Below are positions 43,259 through 55,335 of a DNA stretch of 64,000 nt, piece by piece. Position numbers and translations under genes: made by a program. The first letter of the stretch is position 1. Each line of letters opens with the position of its first letter. The notes below the pieces were generated by a model, which worked only from the letters and a program-made list of their open reading frames with translations, had not been told where the DNA came from and did not search any database. Source of the stretch: Gnetum montanum (lineage: Eukaryota; Streptophyta; Gnetopsida; Gnetales; Gnetaceae); NCBI GenBank assembly GCA_015680685.1, contig MNCI01020094.1:579290-643289 (forward strand). Reading direction: 5' to 3'.

Positions 43259-44213
43259 TGATGGGACGCGATATCGCATGAGCTGGGATATCGCATCCCA
43301 TGCGATATCACATACGCGATATTACGTCGTCCCCTGCGATATCGTGGTCCACCACCATATCTATAAATAAGAGGCAGCCCTCCCCTTATTAAAAATCATA
43401 GGCTTAAAGTAGTGAAGCTTTGGCGAATTGATCACCCCAGAGATAGATTAATTTCCATGTGCCTGCAGTAGGAGTCCCCAAGTGAACAGATATTTATTTG
43501 AGCAGCTTTGTACCTAAACGCAAATTGTGTACGGTAATAAAGATGAGCTTTGTGGATAAACCTTCTAGTACATGGATGGGTTTTATTATATGTTATTTCT
43601 TACATGTTATTTATTACCTATTGTTAGCGTGGCATGAGTACGACTTGATTACGAGCATTGAAAAATGTGTATGGCTAATCAAGGAATCGGCTACTCATCA
43701 TGATTAGGCTTTCTCACCCTCAACTCCTAGAACGTGGGATAAGTACGACTTGGTTATGAGCATTCAAGGATGTGTACGGTTAGACAAGGAATGGATGCTT
43801 ATCACACTTAGGTTAGTTAAGTGCCTCAGTACGACCACTTCAAGCACGTGCGTTACGTGTGGTGATCCCAGTAATGATTAGCATTTGGTAGCCATAGTTG
43901 CATAGTTCAAGGTGTGTATGACAAGTGGGAACGGATGCTAATGCTAGGACTTAGTGCATTAGTTAGAGTTAGCTTTAGTTTCTTAACCCTTTACCTCTTA
44001 GCATAGGAGAAAACCAGAAAATACCAAAAAAATCATATACCTCAAACTTGCTTAACCATACACTATGATACATACAAGCAAGCCTAGGAAGACAATGATT
44101 AACCCCAAGTGTTCCTTGTGGCATGTAGGCATTTAGTCTGGGAAGTTCAACCGGATTGTGCATGCGATGCTCGTATTCATATGGTTAAATGTAGGGATAC
44201 TCGCCACTCATCA
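43259..44213 (+). repeat. B 5' LTR
   Basis: TGATGGGACGCG...CACTCATCA. GATATC palindrome cluster at about 43268-43335, then CTATAAATAAGAGGC at 43361-43375, then the leader repeats TACGACTTGATTACGAGCA. Confidence 0.92.
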
Positions 44214-44214
44214 T

Positions 44215-44233
44215 TGGTGCCATTGCCAAGGAC
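44215..44233 (+). other. B primer binding site (tRNA-Asp, diverged)
   Basis: TGGTGCCATTGCCAAGGAC, three transitions from the perfect tRNA-Asp complement, one base after the LTR. Confidence 0.85.
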
Positions 44234-44356
44234 TAAGTGTTTGTATGCCAATTAGAACATAAGGAAATCATTCACATTGTTGTGAGCCTTAACGAACCTT
44301 TGGGTTAATTAGTTAAATAAGAACTTATATAACGGTGAAACAACACACCGATAAAA

Positions 44357-46243
44357 ATGACTTCTTCTCACAAAGTTAATTCACCTAGGACCAACACTGA
44401 AGAAAATCACTAGCATACAACACATAACCTAAATTAGCCAAGTCCTAAATAGAACAAGATAGTTTATACTCATCCTGATGAGTATATTCCTGATTATACT
44501 TTTATCCTCCATCAAGATGAACAGCTACGATGGAAAGACCTGCAACGTAACATCATGTTACCCCCAGATCGATCAGTTCCAAACATGCTCTTCCATGCCT
44601 TGGCATAGATTGGAATGCAGGAACTATTTGCTGAATATGTTGCTGAGGACTTTGATATAAGGGATTATCATCCCACAGATGTGCAACATAAAATGGACTT
44701 AAGGCAAAAGAATCAACACACATTGTAGAAGGACAAGGCCCCGCATATCCTTAGTAAAATAGGAGACGAGGAACCCCTCATGATAGGTTTCTTTGCAAAT
44801 GATGTTCCCCCTCCTCATGATGGTAAAGAGGTTAGGCATTAGAGCCTTCGATCAATTGTACATGTTTTGGGCTCTGATCCCCGTGAACACCAACTATTCA
44901 CGGAAGGAACAACCATTCATATTAAGGATGGACACTTAGATCGTTATACTGATCAAGGCCGAAGTAGCTGAAGAGAAGGTAAGAAACATCGCCATGGTGA
45001 TGGCTCCCCTTATTTTTCTCCTTCATCTCATCACTCATCCTCTTCATCCATATCTGGGCATAGCCATCAAGAACATAACAGTGAGGGTAAAAGTAAAAAA
45101 ACCGAAAGACCTCGACAGGAAGGTCGAGAGATAGGATGAGGGCAAGGACGTAGGGAGAGTAGGGAACCATGTAGACATCATAGACGTCATGATAGATATG
45201 ATCATGATGAACCCCTACTCACAGCCCGAAGTATGCTTGACATTACAGAGGCCATTAGGATTCCCACAAGGCACTTAAAGGATAGTAGGATCAAGCGTTT
45301 GGACATAAATAATATCCCACATTTTGAAGGGGGATACAACATTGATCCATAACAAAATTTATAGGCATTCCACGATGCCTGTGCCTTGTAGAATATAGAT
45401 AATGAGTGGAAGAAGCTTAAGTTGTTCCCAAGGACACTCACCAAAGAAGAAGAGAGCTAGTACCAGTTCTTAGAATCGAAAACCATCAGGAGGTGGAGTA
45501 TGATGCTTAAAATTTTTAACAACAAATATTAGATGTACTCTAGAGTGTCTAATTTGCATAAGAAGATTCAAGGCTGGAATCAAGGTGCTTATGAACCCTT
45601 GGATGTTGCCATGGCCCACTACTATACATTGCTACATCATTGCCTAGGCCATGGGTATGCACAGTGGGATCAAATTCACCACATCATGGATGGGCTAAGG
45701 CACGAAATGAGACGAACTCTTGGGACTTATGTCCAAGGGAGGCTATCACAACTTAGAGCCCAAGAAGAACAAAGCTTGTTGGAATAAGTAGCGCAAGAAG
45801 AGGGTGAACTACATAAGAGGGAAAGTATGGAAGAATACAACTGTGACCCCTCCCTTTGCAAGAAGGGAGTGAAATTTTGTGATGAGGAGGATGATTCACC
45901 ACTCGAAGAGTTGATAAACTGGAAAACCTTGTCGATCCAAAAGCTAACAACCGAGGTATCGGCCAAGATGGACCAAATGTGGGATTTCTTAGACTCAAAA
46001 ATTGAAAAAGTCTTGAAAATTGTAGAAGAGTCTAAGGGTGAACAAAGTAGTGACAAAGGTAAAACAAAGCGGAGAAATTTAAGCCCTACACATAATAAGG
46101 GTAAGGAAAGAATTTCTATCCCCAATGAGGCTGTGAATTCTGACACAGACGATGGTAGTGGATGTGAGGTCTGCTACTATGACCATGCTAAGGGATGTTG
46201 CATAGTTATCTCACATCTACAAGAGTCTGGGTGTATGCGCTAA
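44357..46243 (+). pseudogene. Element B gag
   Basis: The ATG at 44357 (MTSSHKVNSP) aligns with the inner-element start. The frame is broken by several stops, mostly C-to-T type. The gag core continues as YSRVSNLHKKIQGWNQ (about 45535) and HHCLGHGYAQWDQIHHIMDG. The variant zinc knuckle CEVCYYDHAKGCC is at 46163-46201. The stretch 45827-46243 is open and includes a charged segment (WDFLDSKIEKVLKIVEESKG). Confidence 0.85.
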
Positions 46244-46783
46244 ATCCAAGACTTAATCAATTGCAAACACCCTGAAGGTTACCTTATCCACAAGGTAACA
46301 CAAGGCAGTTCCACCAACCACTAACGTATTATTCAAGTGAAACTCCACCACAGTCCATTGGACAACATTAGCAATGGCAATACCCACAGTCATGGGGGAT
46401 GCCACTGCCAATACAACAATACCCTTACTGATAGCCTGATCCTTATGGTTACTATGTGCAGCAACTAGTTTCTCCAGGTGACTCTATGGTTCACACTACT
46501 CCCCACCATCACTACCAAGTTTGGGAGTACTTCAAGAGGACTCCTTCTCCTCTGGGAGGCATCTAACATTCATCCCATCCTCCAACTCCATCCGCATCTC
46601 TTCCACCTATAGTTCCCATACAACCTGTTCCAACAATACAAGGGGAATTACCTACTCAACCGCAACAATGTAACACCACGAGAGATATAAATATTCAACA
46701 AAGTGTTGGTTTTGACAACTGTACAAAGAAGAGGTCCTTCTTCAGAACCAGGAGCCCAGACAAACTCTCGCAACAACAAGTGA

Positions 46784-47593
46784 TTGAGTACATGTATAGG
46801 CCCCCCAACAACTAACCCTTTGGAGCACCCTTCAGTCCAAGAGAACTTTATGCATACGGTTATGTTAACACATACCGTAACCAATTGGATAAAGGTGGGC
46901 CACCTTCCCAAGAAACTATCTGACCTTGGGAGCTCCTTAATTCATTTACAAATCACCAGGCATTGAGCTCTTCTTGACTCAGGTTCTGGAGTCAATCTAA
47001 TATCACAAGAAATGTATTAATCCTAGAACCTACCCCAACTTAATAAGAGTAACATCCAACTAGAGCTAGCTGACCAGTCCATCACCATTCCCTTAGGATT
47101 GGTGGAGGACATCATCACCACTGTGTGTGGGTGGTCATACCCAGCCGATTTCCTGGTGATTAAAGTTAACAATGAAGGGGGCTTCCCAATTATAATGTGA
47201 AGGCCGTGGCTAAGTACAGTAGATGCATACCTATGGATCCATGATCTTTCCTTGCAAATATCTAAGATAAACATTTGCAAAAAGATCTAGAAGAAGAAGG
47301 TTCCATGCATCACATACAGTGATTCATTGGGTGATGACATGAAGGAAATGTCTCCATGTAACAGGTGTGCCCTTGAAACTTTGAAACAAAGATGCCTATA
47401 TGTAGCAACCACACAACTAGTAGTAGACACCCCATGGTTGAAAGCTACTAAAAAGAGCAAACAAATATACATGGAACAAACTAAGGAAACTTATGCTAGC
47501 AACGAAGGCATATACACATTGAAACATGAGCATCACCAACTTCCATCTCTCAACCTAAGAACATCAGTTGGGAGAATTTGGGCACTTCTATGA
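46784..47593 (+). pseudogene. Element B protease region
   Basis: Catalytic LLDSGSGVNLIS is intact near 46970-47005, just after a local stop. ADQSITIPLGLVEDIITTVCGW follows, as in the inner element; IIM.RPWLS carries a stop (TGA for the Gly codon). The tail 47327-47593 (MSPCNRCALETLKQRCLY) is open and shared with the inner element. Confidence 0.8.
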
Positions 47594-47689
47594 AATTCAA
47601 ACAAATGCTCATTACTTTGGACCTCTCCCTTACAACTCAATTATCGAGGAGATGGCCACCTATGCTAATCATATGGGGCGCTCAGTTCT

Positions 47690-49242
47690 TTTAAGTTTTT
47701 GTTTTACACATTTTTGTTTTATACGTTTTTGTTTTACATGTTTTTGTTTTACAAATTTCTTTAACTTTTCTTGTTTTTATTTTACAACATCATTGTATTT
47801 TTCCATTGTGTGTATGTGTGTGTGTGCACCATCCACCATGTAAGTTCATCACCCAATAAGTATTCAGAACGATGGTATGAACTGTTTTTCATTGATTGCT
47901 AATGTTTGGTTTTTACCTTTAAGTTACGATGTTGACACTAAGGTATGTTCTTTTGATATGGTAGGCAATGAGTCCACTTCATCCATCCATAAACCTAAGT
48001 CTATGGTTCCTCTTGACTTGGAAATGCATAGTTCCTTTCCTAATAAGAACTTTAACTAATCGGTGACAGGGTACTTCTCAAACTAAGGAAGGACTCAAGG
48101 TTTGAAAAGGTTATGACTTCAAGGGAACTTGATGCATTTGTGTTGGCCATTCGCTTGGGTGCTTGGATGTTTTCTTCTTGAGTTTTCTTACCGTTCTGAT
48201 GTTACCTAATTATCGAAAGCTGAGACAATAAAAATAAGAAGTCTTTGCATGGTGTGGTTCTCATGCATAAAAACACAAAACACAAAACACAAAAAAAAAA
48301 AGAAAAAAAGAAAAAAAACAACCAAAGTGAGGATTCAAAGCACACCCCTTAGATGGAATAACTTTGGGCTACAAGAACTGGTTATGGAACCAAAGTGTTC
48401 CCTCTAACTAAGGCCCTTCTCACTTCCTATTCTCTCCTTTGTTTTGTCGGAATGGTGGTTTCTTTTAAAGATGCATTCTTGTTACTCCAGTGGATGGTTC
48501 AGCCAAGTGTATTGATGTGAAGTCATTGGATGTGGTTGGTTTGAGGCTAGAATTGGAATGAGATTTGCCAAGTCACATTAATCATAAAATACATAATGGG
48601 TTGTATACCACCTTGTTCTTGGGATTCCATTCCATTCTCTTCTCTCCACCCTTCTCTCCATTGTTCACCTCATTGCCGATTGTATCATTAGTGTATATTT
48701 TTGTAGATACCTTGTTTTCTTTCTGGTAAATTTTTACAGTTAAGACTTTAACTCTTATTCCAAAGGACATTCCTAGAGGCTACAGACTCTTTGAATGTGG
48801 GTTTGTCAGGGTATTAAGGGTATGAGCCTGCTTTGGGGAGGACCCCCTGACATTCCTATTTGATGCCTTAGTTAAAATATTTCCCTTAACGTTTTGCAAT
48901 TAATTTTATTTCGTTCATTTCCATCTTGACATCTCTTTTATCGATGTCTTAGTTGTCTCTTTTTCTTCCTTTTTCTTGTTCTTATTCTTTCTCCATTCTA
49001 ATGCTACCAGACGTTCGTGATTAGTCATGGGGGTATGGGGCCCAATTTTTTTGATTTTCTCCTAGCCCCAAATTTTTTCAATTTTCTTCCTAACCCCTAC
49101 ACCTTCGGTAGTTATCATTTATATATTCCCAGATCTGTATCATCCATACCACAACCCAGCCAATGAACTTACACTGAGGCAAGGTATAACCACATTGACA
49201 TTCATTTACCCTTGCTAATATAAGACTGTGTTGTGTGTGCAG
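47690..49242 (+). other. Element B coding-free 3' region
   Basis: In order: TTTTTGTTTTACA minisatellite (47695-47790), (TG)n (47810-47826), the GTTCCCTCTAACTAAGGCCC block (about 48395), conserved block 48772-48850, and AGTCATGGGGGTAT (49023-49036). Small ORFs at 47877 and 48582 have no domain. Confidence 0.7.
48772..48850 (+). repeat. Conserved 3' non-coding block, element B
   Basis: Reverse complement of the block at 24326, 28201, 36571 and 55336: CAGACTCTTTGAATGTGG...CTGCTTTGGGGAGGACCC. Confidence 0.8.
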
Positions 49243-49428
49243 ATGGCGATCATGCAACAATGGACAGGATCTGGAGGGAGCACTTGGAATGGAATGCTGA
49301 AAGTAACTATGCAAGGAGCAAGATTGTTGATGCACTTATGGATGGACAGTGAAAGACGCAATCTAAGCATTGGCAGCAGCAAGACTTCTTCTCTTCTCTT
49401 TTCTCTCAAGCTGCCAGATGTGGCCTAA
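49213..49428 (+). other. Candidate 3' splice site and env-position exon, element B
   Basis: TGCTAAT (49213-49219) is followed by a T/G-rich tract and TGTGCAG/ATGG (AG at 49241-49242). The ATG frame is open for 61 codons (MAIMQQWTGSGG...) to TAA at 49426. The overlapping frame reads DGDHATMDRIWREHLEWNAE to a stop near 49350. The homologous segment in E follows an equivalent signal. Which frame, if either, is used cannot be settled here. Confidence 0.4.
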
Positions 49429-49603
49429 TGTCAATGTAATAAGGTGTTCACCCTTATTGTCATGAACACCAGTTTTTTCAAGTCTTGTAATAATGATTCG
49501 TTCACATGTCATCCCATTGGTTCCATTTCCCTCAATAATTCCATACCTACCCGATATCATTGTAATGAACTTAAGGACGAGTTTTCATTTCATCATGGGG
49601 GTA

Positions 49604-50532
49604 TGATGGGATGCGATATCGCATGAGCTGTGATATCGCATCGTCCCCTACTCGATATCGCAGTCCGCCGCCATATCTATAAATAAGAGGCAGCACTCCC
49701 CTTATTGAGAATCATAGGCTTAAAGTAGAGAAGCCTCTAGCACATTGATCACCCCAGAGATAGATTAATTTCCATGTGCCCACAGTAAGAGTTCCCAAGT
49801 GAATGGATCTTTATTCGCGCAGCTTTGTACCTAAACGCAAGTTGTGTATGGAAATAAAGATGAGCTTTTGGATAAACCTTGCAGTACATGGATGGGTTTT
49901 ATTATATGTTATTTCTTACATGTTATTTATTACTATTGTTAGCGCAGCATGAGTATGACTTGATTACGAGCATTGACGAATGTGTACGGCTAATCAAGGA
50001 ATCAGCTACTCATCGTGATTAGGGTTTCTCACCCTGAACTCCTAGAACATGGGATCAGTACGACTTGGTTATGAGCATTCAATGATGTGTATGGTTAGCT
50101 AAGGAATGGATGCTTATCACACTTAGGTTAGTTAAGTGCCTTAGTACGACCACTTCAAGCATGTGTGTTATATGTGGTGATCCCAGTAATGATTAGCGTT
50201 TGGTAGCCACAATTGCATAGTTCAGGGTGTGTATAGCAAGTGGGAACGGATGTTAATGCTAAGACTTAGTGCATTAGTTAGAGTTAGCTTTAGTTTCTCA
50301 ACCCTTTACCTCTTAGCATAGGAGAAAACCAGAAAATACCAAAAAAATCATATACCTCAGACTTGCTTAACCATACACCATGACACATACAAGCAAGCCT
50401 GGGAAGACAACGATTAATTAACCCTAAGTGTTCCTTGCAGTGTGTAGGCATTTAGTCTGCGGATTTTGACCGGATCGTGCATGCAACGCTTGTATTCATA
50501 TGGTTGAGTGTAGGGATACTCGCCACTCATCA
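49604..50532 (+). repeat. B 3' LTR
   Basis: 929 bp, collinear with 43259-44213 and shorter in the palindrome cluster. Preceded by CATCATGGGGGTA polypurine tract. Confidence 0.92.
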
Positions 50533-50537
50533 ATCTT

Positions 50538-51132
50538 CTTGTCCTCTATAATGTTGTTATTACCAGTTTGATGAATAGTTTTGTAGTTGACTATAACATC
50601 ATAGATGTGATGTTACAACTTGAGATGCAAAGTTGTAATTGTAATAAATGCCTATAAATATGATTTACCTACTACATTTATTACATCATTAAGTTACTAG
50701 GTAGCTGAATTCTTGCAATTTACATTTTTTGTTTGAGTAGTTAGTGAGTGCCTGTAGCATGTGTTTGATTCATTTATATGGAGTCTTTATTCCAACTGAT
50801 ACATCTAAATGTAACCATGAATGCCAATAATGTTCAAGATTGATTCTTACACATTGCAACACTTTGACTTCACATAGTTTTACTTTCATTACAATTTATT
50901 TTCCATACAATATAGCTTAAATATTTACATTTCCGCTATATATTAAATCATGGTAGACTAGATACAACTTAACTTTGAACATTAAATTTATATCCGCTTG
51001 GTAATCCTAGTGACTAGCTACATGATACACCTAGCAATGCGTTACTTTGGTAACCCTAACAATTTATGTGAATAATCTAGAAATGTGATGGCAAGCTAAG
51101 GAATGGATGCTCATCACCCATAGGATAGCTTA
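50538..51132 (+). repeat. Degraded LTR-like fragment
   Basis: It contains, in plus orientation, order-matched pieces of the E/B-type LTR: a CTATAAATATGA TATA-like box (about 50651), TAGCTGAATTCTTGCAATTT, GAGTCTTTATTCC, and GCAAGCTAAGGAATGGATGCTCATCACCC. No clear ends. Element B inserted just left of it. Confidence 0.5.
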
Positions 51133-51718
51133 TGTAACGTCCCCATTCCCAAATGGTGTTGCTCCATAATGAAGATGATTCCTTTTCATAATAAGTGTTA
51201 TTCTTATCTTAATAAAGACTCAAAAGGTCAGTTGTAATTGAGACCCAAAAGGATGCATTGTAATAATGTACATTTCTTTTGAGGTAACCTTTGGGGGTTT
51301 AACCTGAAGCAATTATACTTGGGCTTAGAGATCATGCTAGCATGGAGTGGTAGAGCCAGTATAGACAAGTCACAGGAGCCGAATGAAGCAAGATAGGAAA
51401 TTGACTAACCATCCCTTCTAACCAGATAATAGGCCTAACTATGGTGGTAGTGCTAGATTGCCTCTAAAGGGATAGATGTCAAAGAAAGAAAACCCCCAAG
51501 GAATACTCTTAGAGCATCATCTAGATATATTATTTGATATCAATAAACAATTTTTCTCTCTCTTTTTGAATTTCTCTTTTCTTTCTTTTATGCATAATGT
51601 CAAATGTTACATATATTTGATGTTTGGTATATTGTCTTCTTATGCATAATGTTTAATATAATGTATATTTGATGGTTGCCATGACATTTGGGAATGGGAT
51701 GTCACAATTGGTATCAGA
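51133..51718 (+). repeat. 5' LTR and primer site of another Ty3-like element
   Basis: LTR 51133-51706 (574 bp) begins TGTAACGTCCCCATTCCC and ends GGGAATGGGATGTCACA, with extended inverted ends. It is followed by TGGTATCAGA at 51709-51718, matching initiator tRNA-Met. Sequence after it (GAAAAAATTGCGACGAAGGGCC) is typical of plant chromovirus leaders, but no gag or second LTR is seen before 53783, so the element is truncated. Confidence 0.7.
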
Positions 51719-53678
51719 AAAAATTGCGACGAAGGGCCATTTGGAACCATGGGCTAACTACAACATGAACTTGATGATGAACCATGAAACCATAACATAA
51801 GAAAAGTCATTAATTAAATGCATTAGATGTAAGCGAGAAGATATTGTTTCATTGATTTCATGAACAATGGATCAGGCATTTACAAAAGACATAAATCACA
51901 CCAACCAAGAAAATTCTTTCATAGATATTAGTGACCAATGAAGATTTGATCATGCTTCATCAAAATTTATTAATTGTAAGAGATGTTTGTAAGACAAGGA
52001 TACATCAATCCAAGTAACTCTTACCCATCTTAATACTATAAATATTAATTGATTAAGTTTATTGTTAAATTTCTCCCAAAATATTGTAACCATGACTTGA
52101 ATTGATCTCATTTTATTGAAATCATTATCCTAAGCAATTTAAAATCATTTATAAGTTATCATGTCTTCTATATATCAACTTGGTAATCTCGTTTTGGTAG
52201 AATAAGGTAGTTTGGATTTTTTAAAATCATGAAAATTCAACTTCATTTTTGAACCATAGTACTATGTACAATGCAAAGTGCTCGTTAAGAATAATATAAA
52301 TTTTGTCTCGATCTGAATTACGGTTTGAGGGTTTGAGAGACATCGTTGTTTTAATTTTCTCATTATGTGTGTATAAAAATAGTAATAATTATTAAATTAT
52401 TAAGTTATTATTAAAAAAACAAAAAAGGGGAGAGAATCAGGAGGTCGTGGGTTTGACCCTAAGCCTCGATTTCTATTATTTTTAATTTTTATTTAAAAAA
52501 TTTATAATTTTCAAGGGCCTTAGGCCATAACATTATGGCCAGGTTGCGCCGGGATGGCTTTGTCCATCGTTGGTGGCACTGGCCCGCCGACGGCGGCTCT
52601 AGCCGGCCAGCGTGGCACTAGCCCAGCCCTGCAAAGGGTAGCACAATCTCATGAAAGGGCTGTGCAAGCACTCCCGCGCCTGCGGCTTTGCGCTTCTGCG
52701 CTAGCCCCTCTGCACTCTGTACTCTGCGCCCGTCGCTCTGACTATCCACTCACGCCAATGCCCACTATCACTACTCCTACCTCCACCGCCTAGCACTATT
52801 CCACGTTGCCTACCACCACCTAGGCTTGTCACCAGCGCTCACTACGGTCTTGCCATTGTTCTTGCCCTGCCTCGTTGATAGAGAAAGTTTTTTGTTAATT
52901 GATGGTCAACTCATGGAAAATTAGAAATTTTTGTTAATTGACAAAAAATTTAAAATTTTTGTAAAAATTTAAAGCTTGGAATGCATTAAAAATTTTCAAG
53001 AAAAGAATTTGATGTATTGGTAGTATGCAAGATAAGAATTTTGTAATTAAGCATACTTTTGGAATATTACTTTTTGGAATATTACTTTTCATGCTAAAGA
53101 TTCTAAATTCTAGAAATCATAGCTTTTGATTTCGAAAGTCTTTTTTGAAAAATAAAGAGTTGTTTCTTATAGATTTCAACCTTCCAAACTCAATGGTGAA
53201 ATTAGATATGCCCCATGGAAACTTGAAAAATAGTTTTCACTCCTTACCTCACATAGTGTAGTAAGACCCTCAAAAGTTTAATTTTAGCATAATTCAAATA
53301 TATGATGTCCATTTTCAAAATATGAATAGTCATTTTCAAAATTTTTTGCTTTTTTGAACTCAATGGTAAGGTCAAATTTACCATCTAAGTATCCAATAAT
53401 TTAATGTTATTATGAACTGTGCCTTAAAAGTTGGTAGCATATGGATAACTATTCATGCCTAATAATTTGATCTTTTGGAACCTTAAGATTCAGTGTTTAA
53501 CCTTTGTAGATAGTCTTAAGATCACTATGACATGTCATTAGTTACACTATTGAAGTCAATGTCCTTAGTTACGAATTAGATGATGCAATTATATATTACT
53601 AATATTAAATAATGTAGTTAAATATCATCAAAATTAGTTGGAGAATAAGTTGATGAACAAAAGTGATTAAGAATATGG

Positions 53679-53717
<39 letters not shown>

Positions 53718-53783
53718 TCTTAAAACCATATGGTAAATCAACATGGAGAGTCATAATCTCATCTCTACAAGATGTATTATATC
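51719..53783. other. Unassigned stretch with a GC-rich islet and (TA)n
   Basis: Mostly AT-rich with no ORF of note. 52537-52870 is strikingly GC-rich and has one 79-codon plus ORF (52554-52793, Ala/Pro/Arg-biased) without a known domain. A (TA)n run lies at about 53684-53714. Confidence 0.5.
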
Positions 53784-54597
53784 TAATGAGTGACTAGGTA
53801 CCCCTATGCCCAACCATACGAATACAAACGTTCATGCGAGATTCGATTGAACTCTAAGGATTAAGTGCTTATTGTTGTCTTCCCAAGCTTACTTGTAAGG
53901 CACAATTGTATGGTTAAGTAAACTTGAGGTATGTGATTTTTATTATTTTATGTTTTATATTCTTAATGCTTAAAAGAGAGAAATGAAGTAATTTAATAAC
54001 TAATTTGATTTAACCAATTAAATATTCTCTAACTAGTCCTAACACCAGCATCCATTCCCACTTTCTAGACACATCCTAAATTAGTGTAAACACTACTGGG
54101 ATTACCAAACACTAGTCGTTACTGGGTTACCAAGTGTTCCACGTATGCTTGAAGTGGTTGTGATGAGTGTGCTTACTTGTTGCAAATTAATAATTCTATA
54201 AAAACAATATCAATTAACTAATGAAAGTGTTAAATAACTATAAATAACATTAAATGCAATAAATAAGCTATTTTGAATGTTGCAAGCTTTATCATAAAGT
54301 TCATGTTTATTTCTGAACACAAGGTGTACTTAAGTACACAATGCTCGAATAAAGATCTGTTTACTTTATAACTCTTACTGTAGGCACTCAGAAATAATTC
54401 TAACTCTGGAAAGGAAAAACTGCAAGAGTTCAGCTAAGGGACTAAAAACTAATGCCAAAACCAAGTGCCTCTGTCTCTTATTTATAGACAATGAGATAGG
54501 TTCTGACATCACATGTTCGATATCACTTCGGCACCTTTGATATTGCATATCCAATATTGGGGGTCCAATATCGAGGATCCAATATCAGGACTCATCA
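53784..54597 (-). repeat. E 3' LTR
   Basis: U3 has degenerate GATATC/CCAATATTGG units (about 54500-54590). The polypurine-like tract next to it (54598 onward) is weakened (GTCGTTGGGGTA). Confidence 0.88.
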
Positions 54598-54774
54598 TAC
54601 CCCAACGACTGAATGAAAAATCATTCTTGAGTTTCTTACAAAATATTGGGAAGGTATGGGATTATTGATTGAAATGACAACTGATGGTGACATAGCATGA
54701 TAGACTCAAAGTGCTTGATGAACGAATCAACAAATGTATTACAACATTGGTGTTCATAACTATTGTTGTGAACA

Positions 54775-54813
54775 CTATAGATAGATGACATCTAGACCCT
54801 CATTTGATAGCCT

Positions 54814-54844
<31 letters not shown>

Positions 54845-55029
54845 AGAAAATGAGGCATATTTCTACCAATGTCAAAATTGTGCACACCGTAGTTCATCCA
54901 TAGCCACATGACCAAGCTTGTTCCTCGTGTAAATGCTTTTTCTCTAGTCCATCTTGAATGCTCCCTCCTATCTTGGTACATTATTCATGTGATCACCATC
55001 TGCACATACAACACAATCATGAATTAGCA
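54775..55029 (-). other. Candidate 3' splice site and env-position segment, element E
   Basis: On the element strand, TGCTAAT (55029-55023) is followed by ATGATTGTGTTGTATGTGCAG (AG at 55001-55000) and ATGGTGATCAC. The signal and the following 130 bp align with element B 49213-49380. The frame is broken; the longest remaining ORF is 54981-54775. A (GA)n run lies at 54812-54844. Confidence 0.4.
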
Positions 55030-55335
55030 AGGATAGATAAGATATAATGTAATTGATACCTTGCCTTGGTACTGATAACTATTGAAGGTGTAGGGTAAGA
55101 GAAGTAATGGAATGGAAAAATTTACGACAGGGACCCCCACGACTAAGAGCAAACCTCTGGTAGCAATAAGATGGAAAATGAAAGAACAAGAAAGATTAGA
55201 GAAACAACGGTAAAGCCAATAAAAATGTATAGAAGGTCAGATAAAAATGGATGTCATAAATGGGGTGAAATGACAAATAGTTGATTGCAAGAAATGTTTA
55301 AGGGAAATAACTTAACAATTGCACCAAAAAGGAAT

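Larger units (their letters stand above)
43259..50532 (+). mobile_element. B: complete Ty3-family element with gag and protease only
   Basis: LTRs are 43259-44213 (955 bp) and 49604-50532 (929 bp). A perfect 5-bp target duplication ATCTT lies at 43254-43258 and 50533-50537. The primer site is at 44215-44233 and a polypurine tract lies just before 49604. Order: gag, protease, long coding-free 3' region, then a small exon-like segment (49243 onward). At 7.27 kb with both ends intact there is no room for a lost RT or integrase at a visible breakpoint; the protease passes straight into the A-rich block. This marks a structurally non-autonomous class rather than random decay. Confidence 0.93.

Noticed and set aside
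52430-52470. tRNA-like B-box (GTGGGTTTGACCCT) suggesting a SINE
   Set aside because: No matching A-box at the right distance, no tail and no target duplication.
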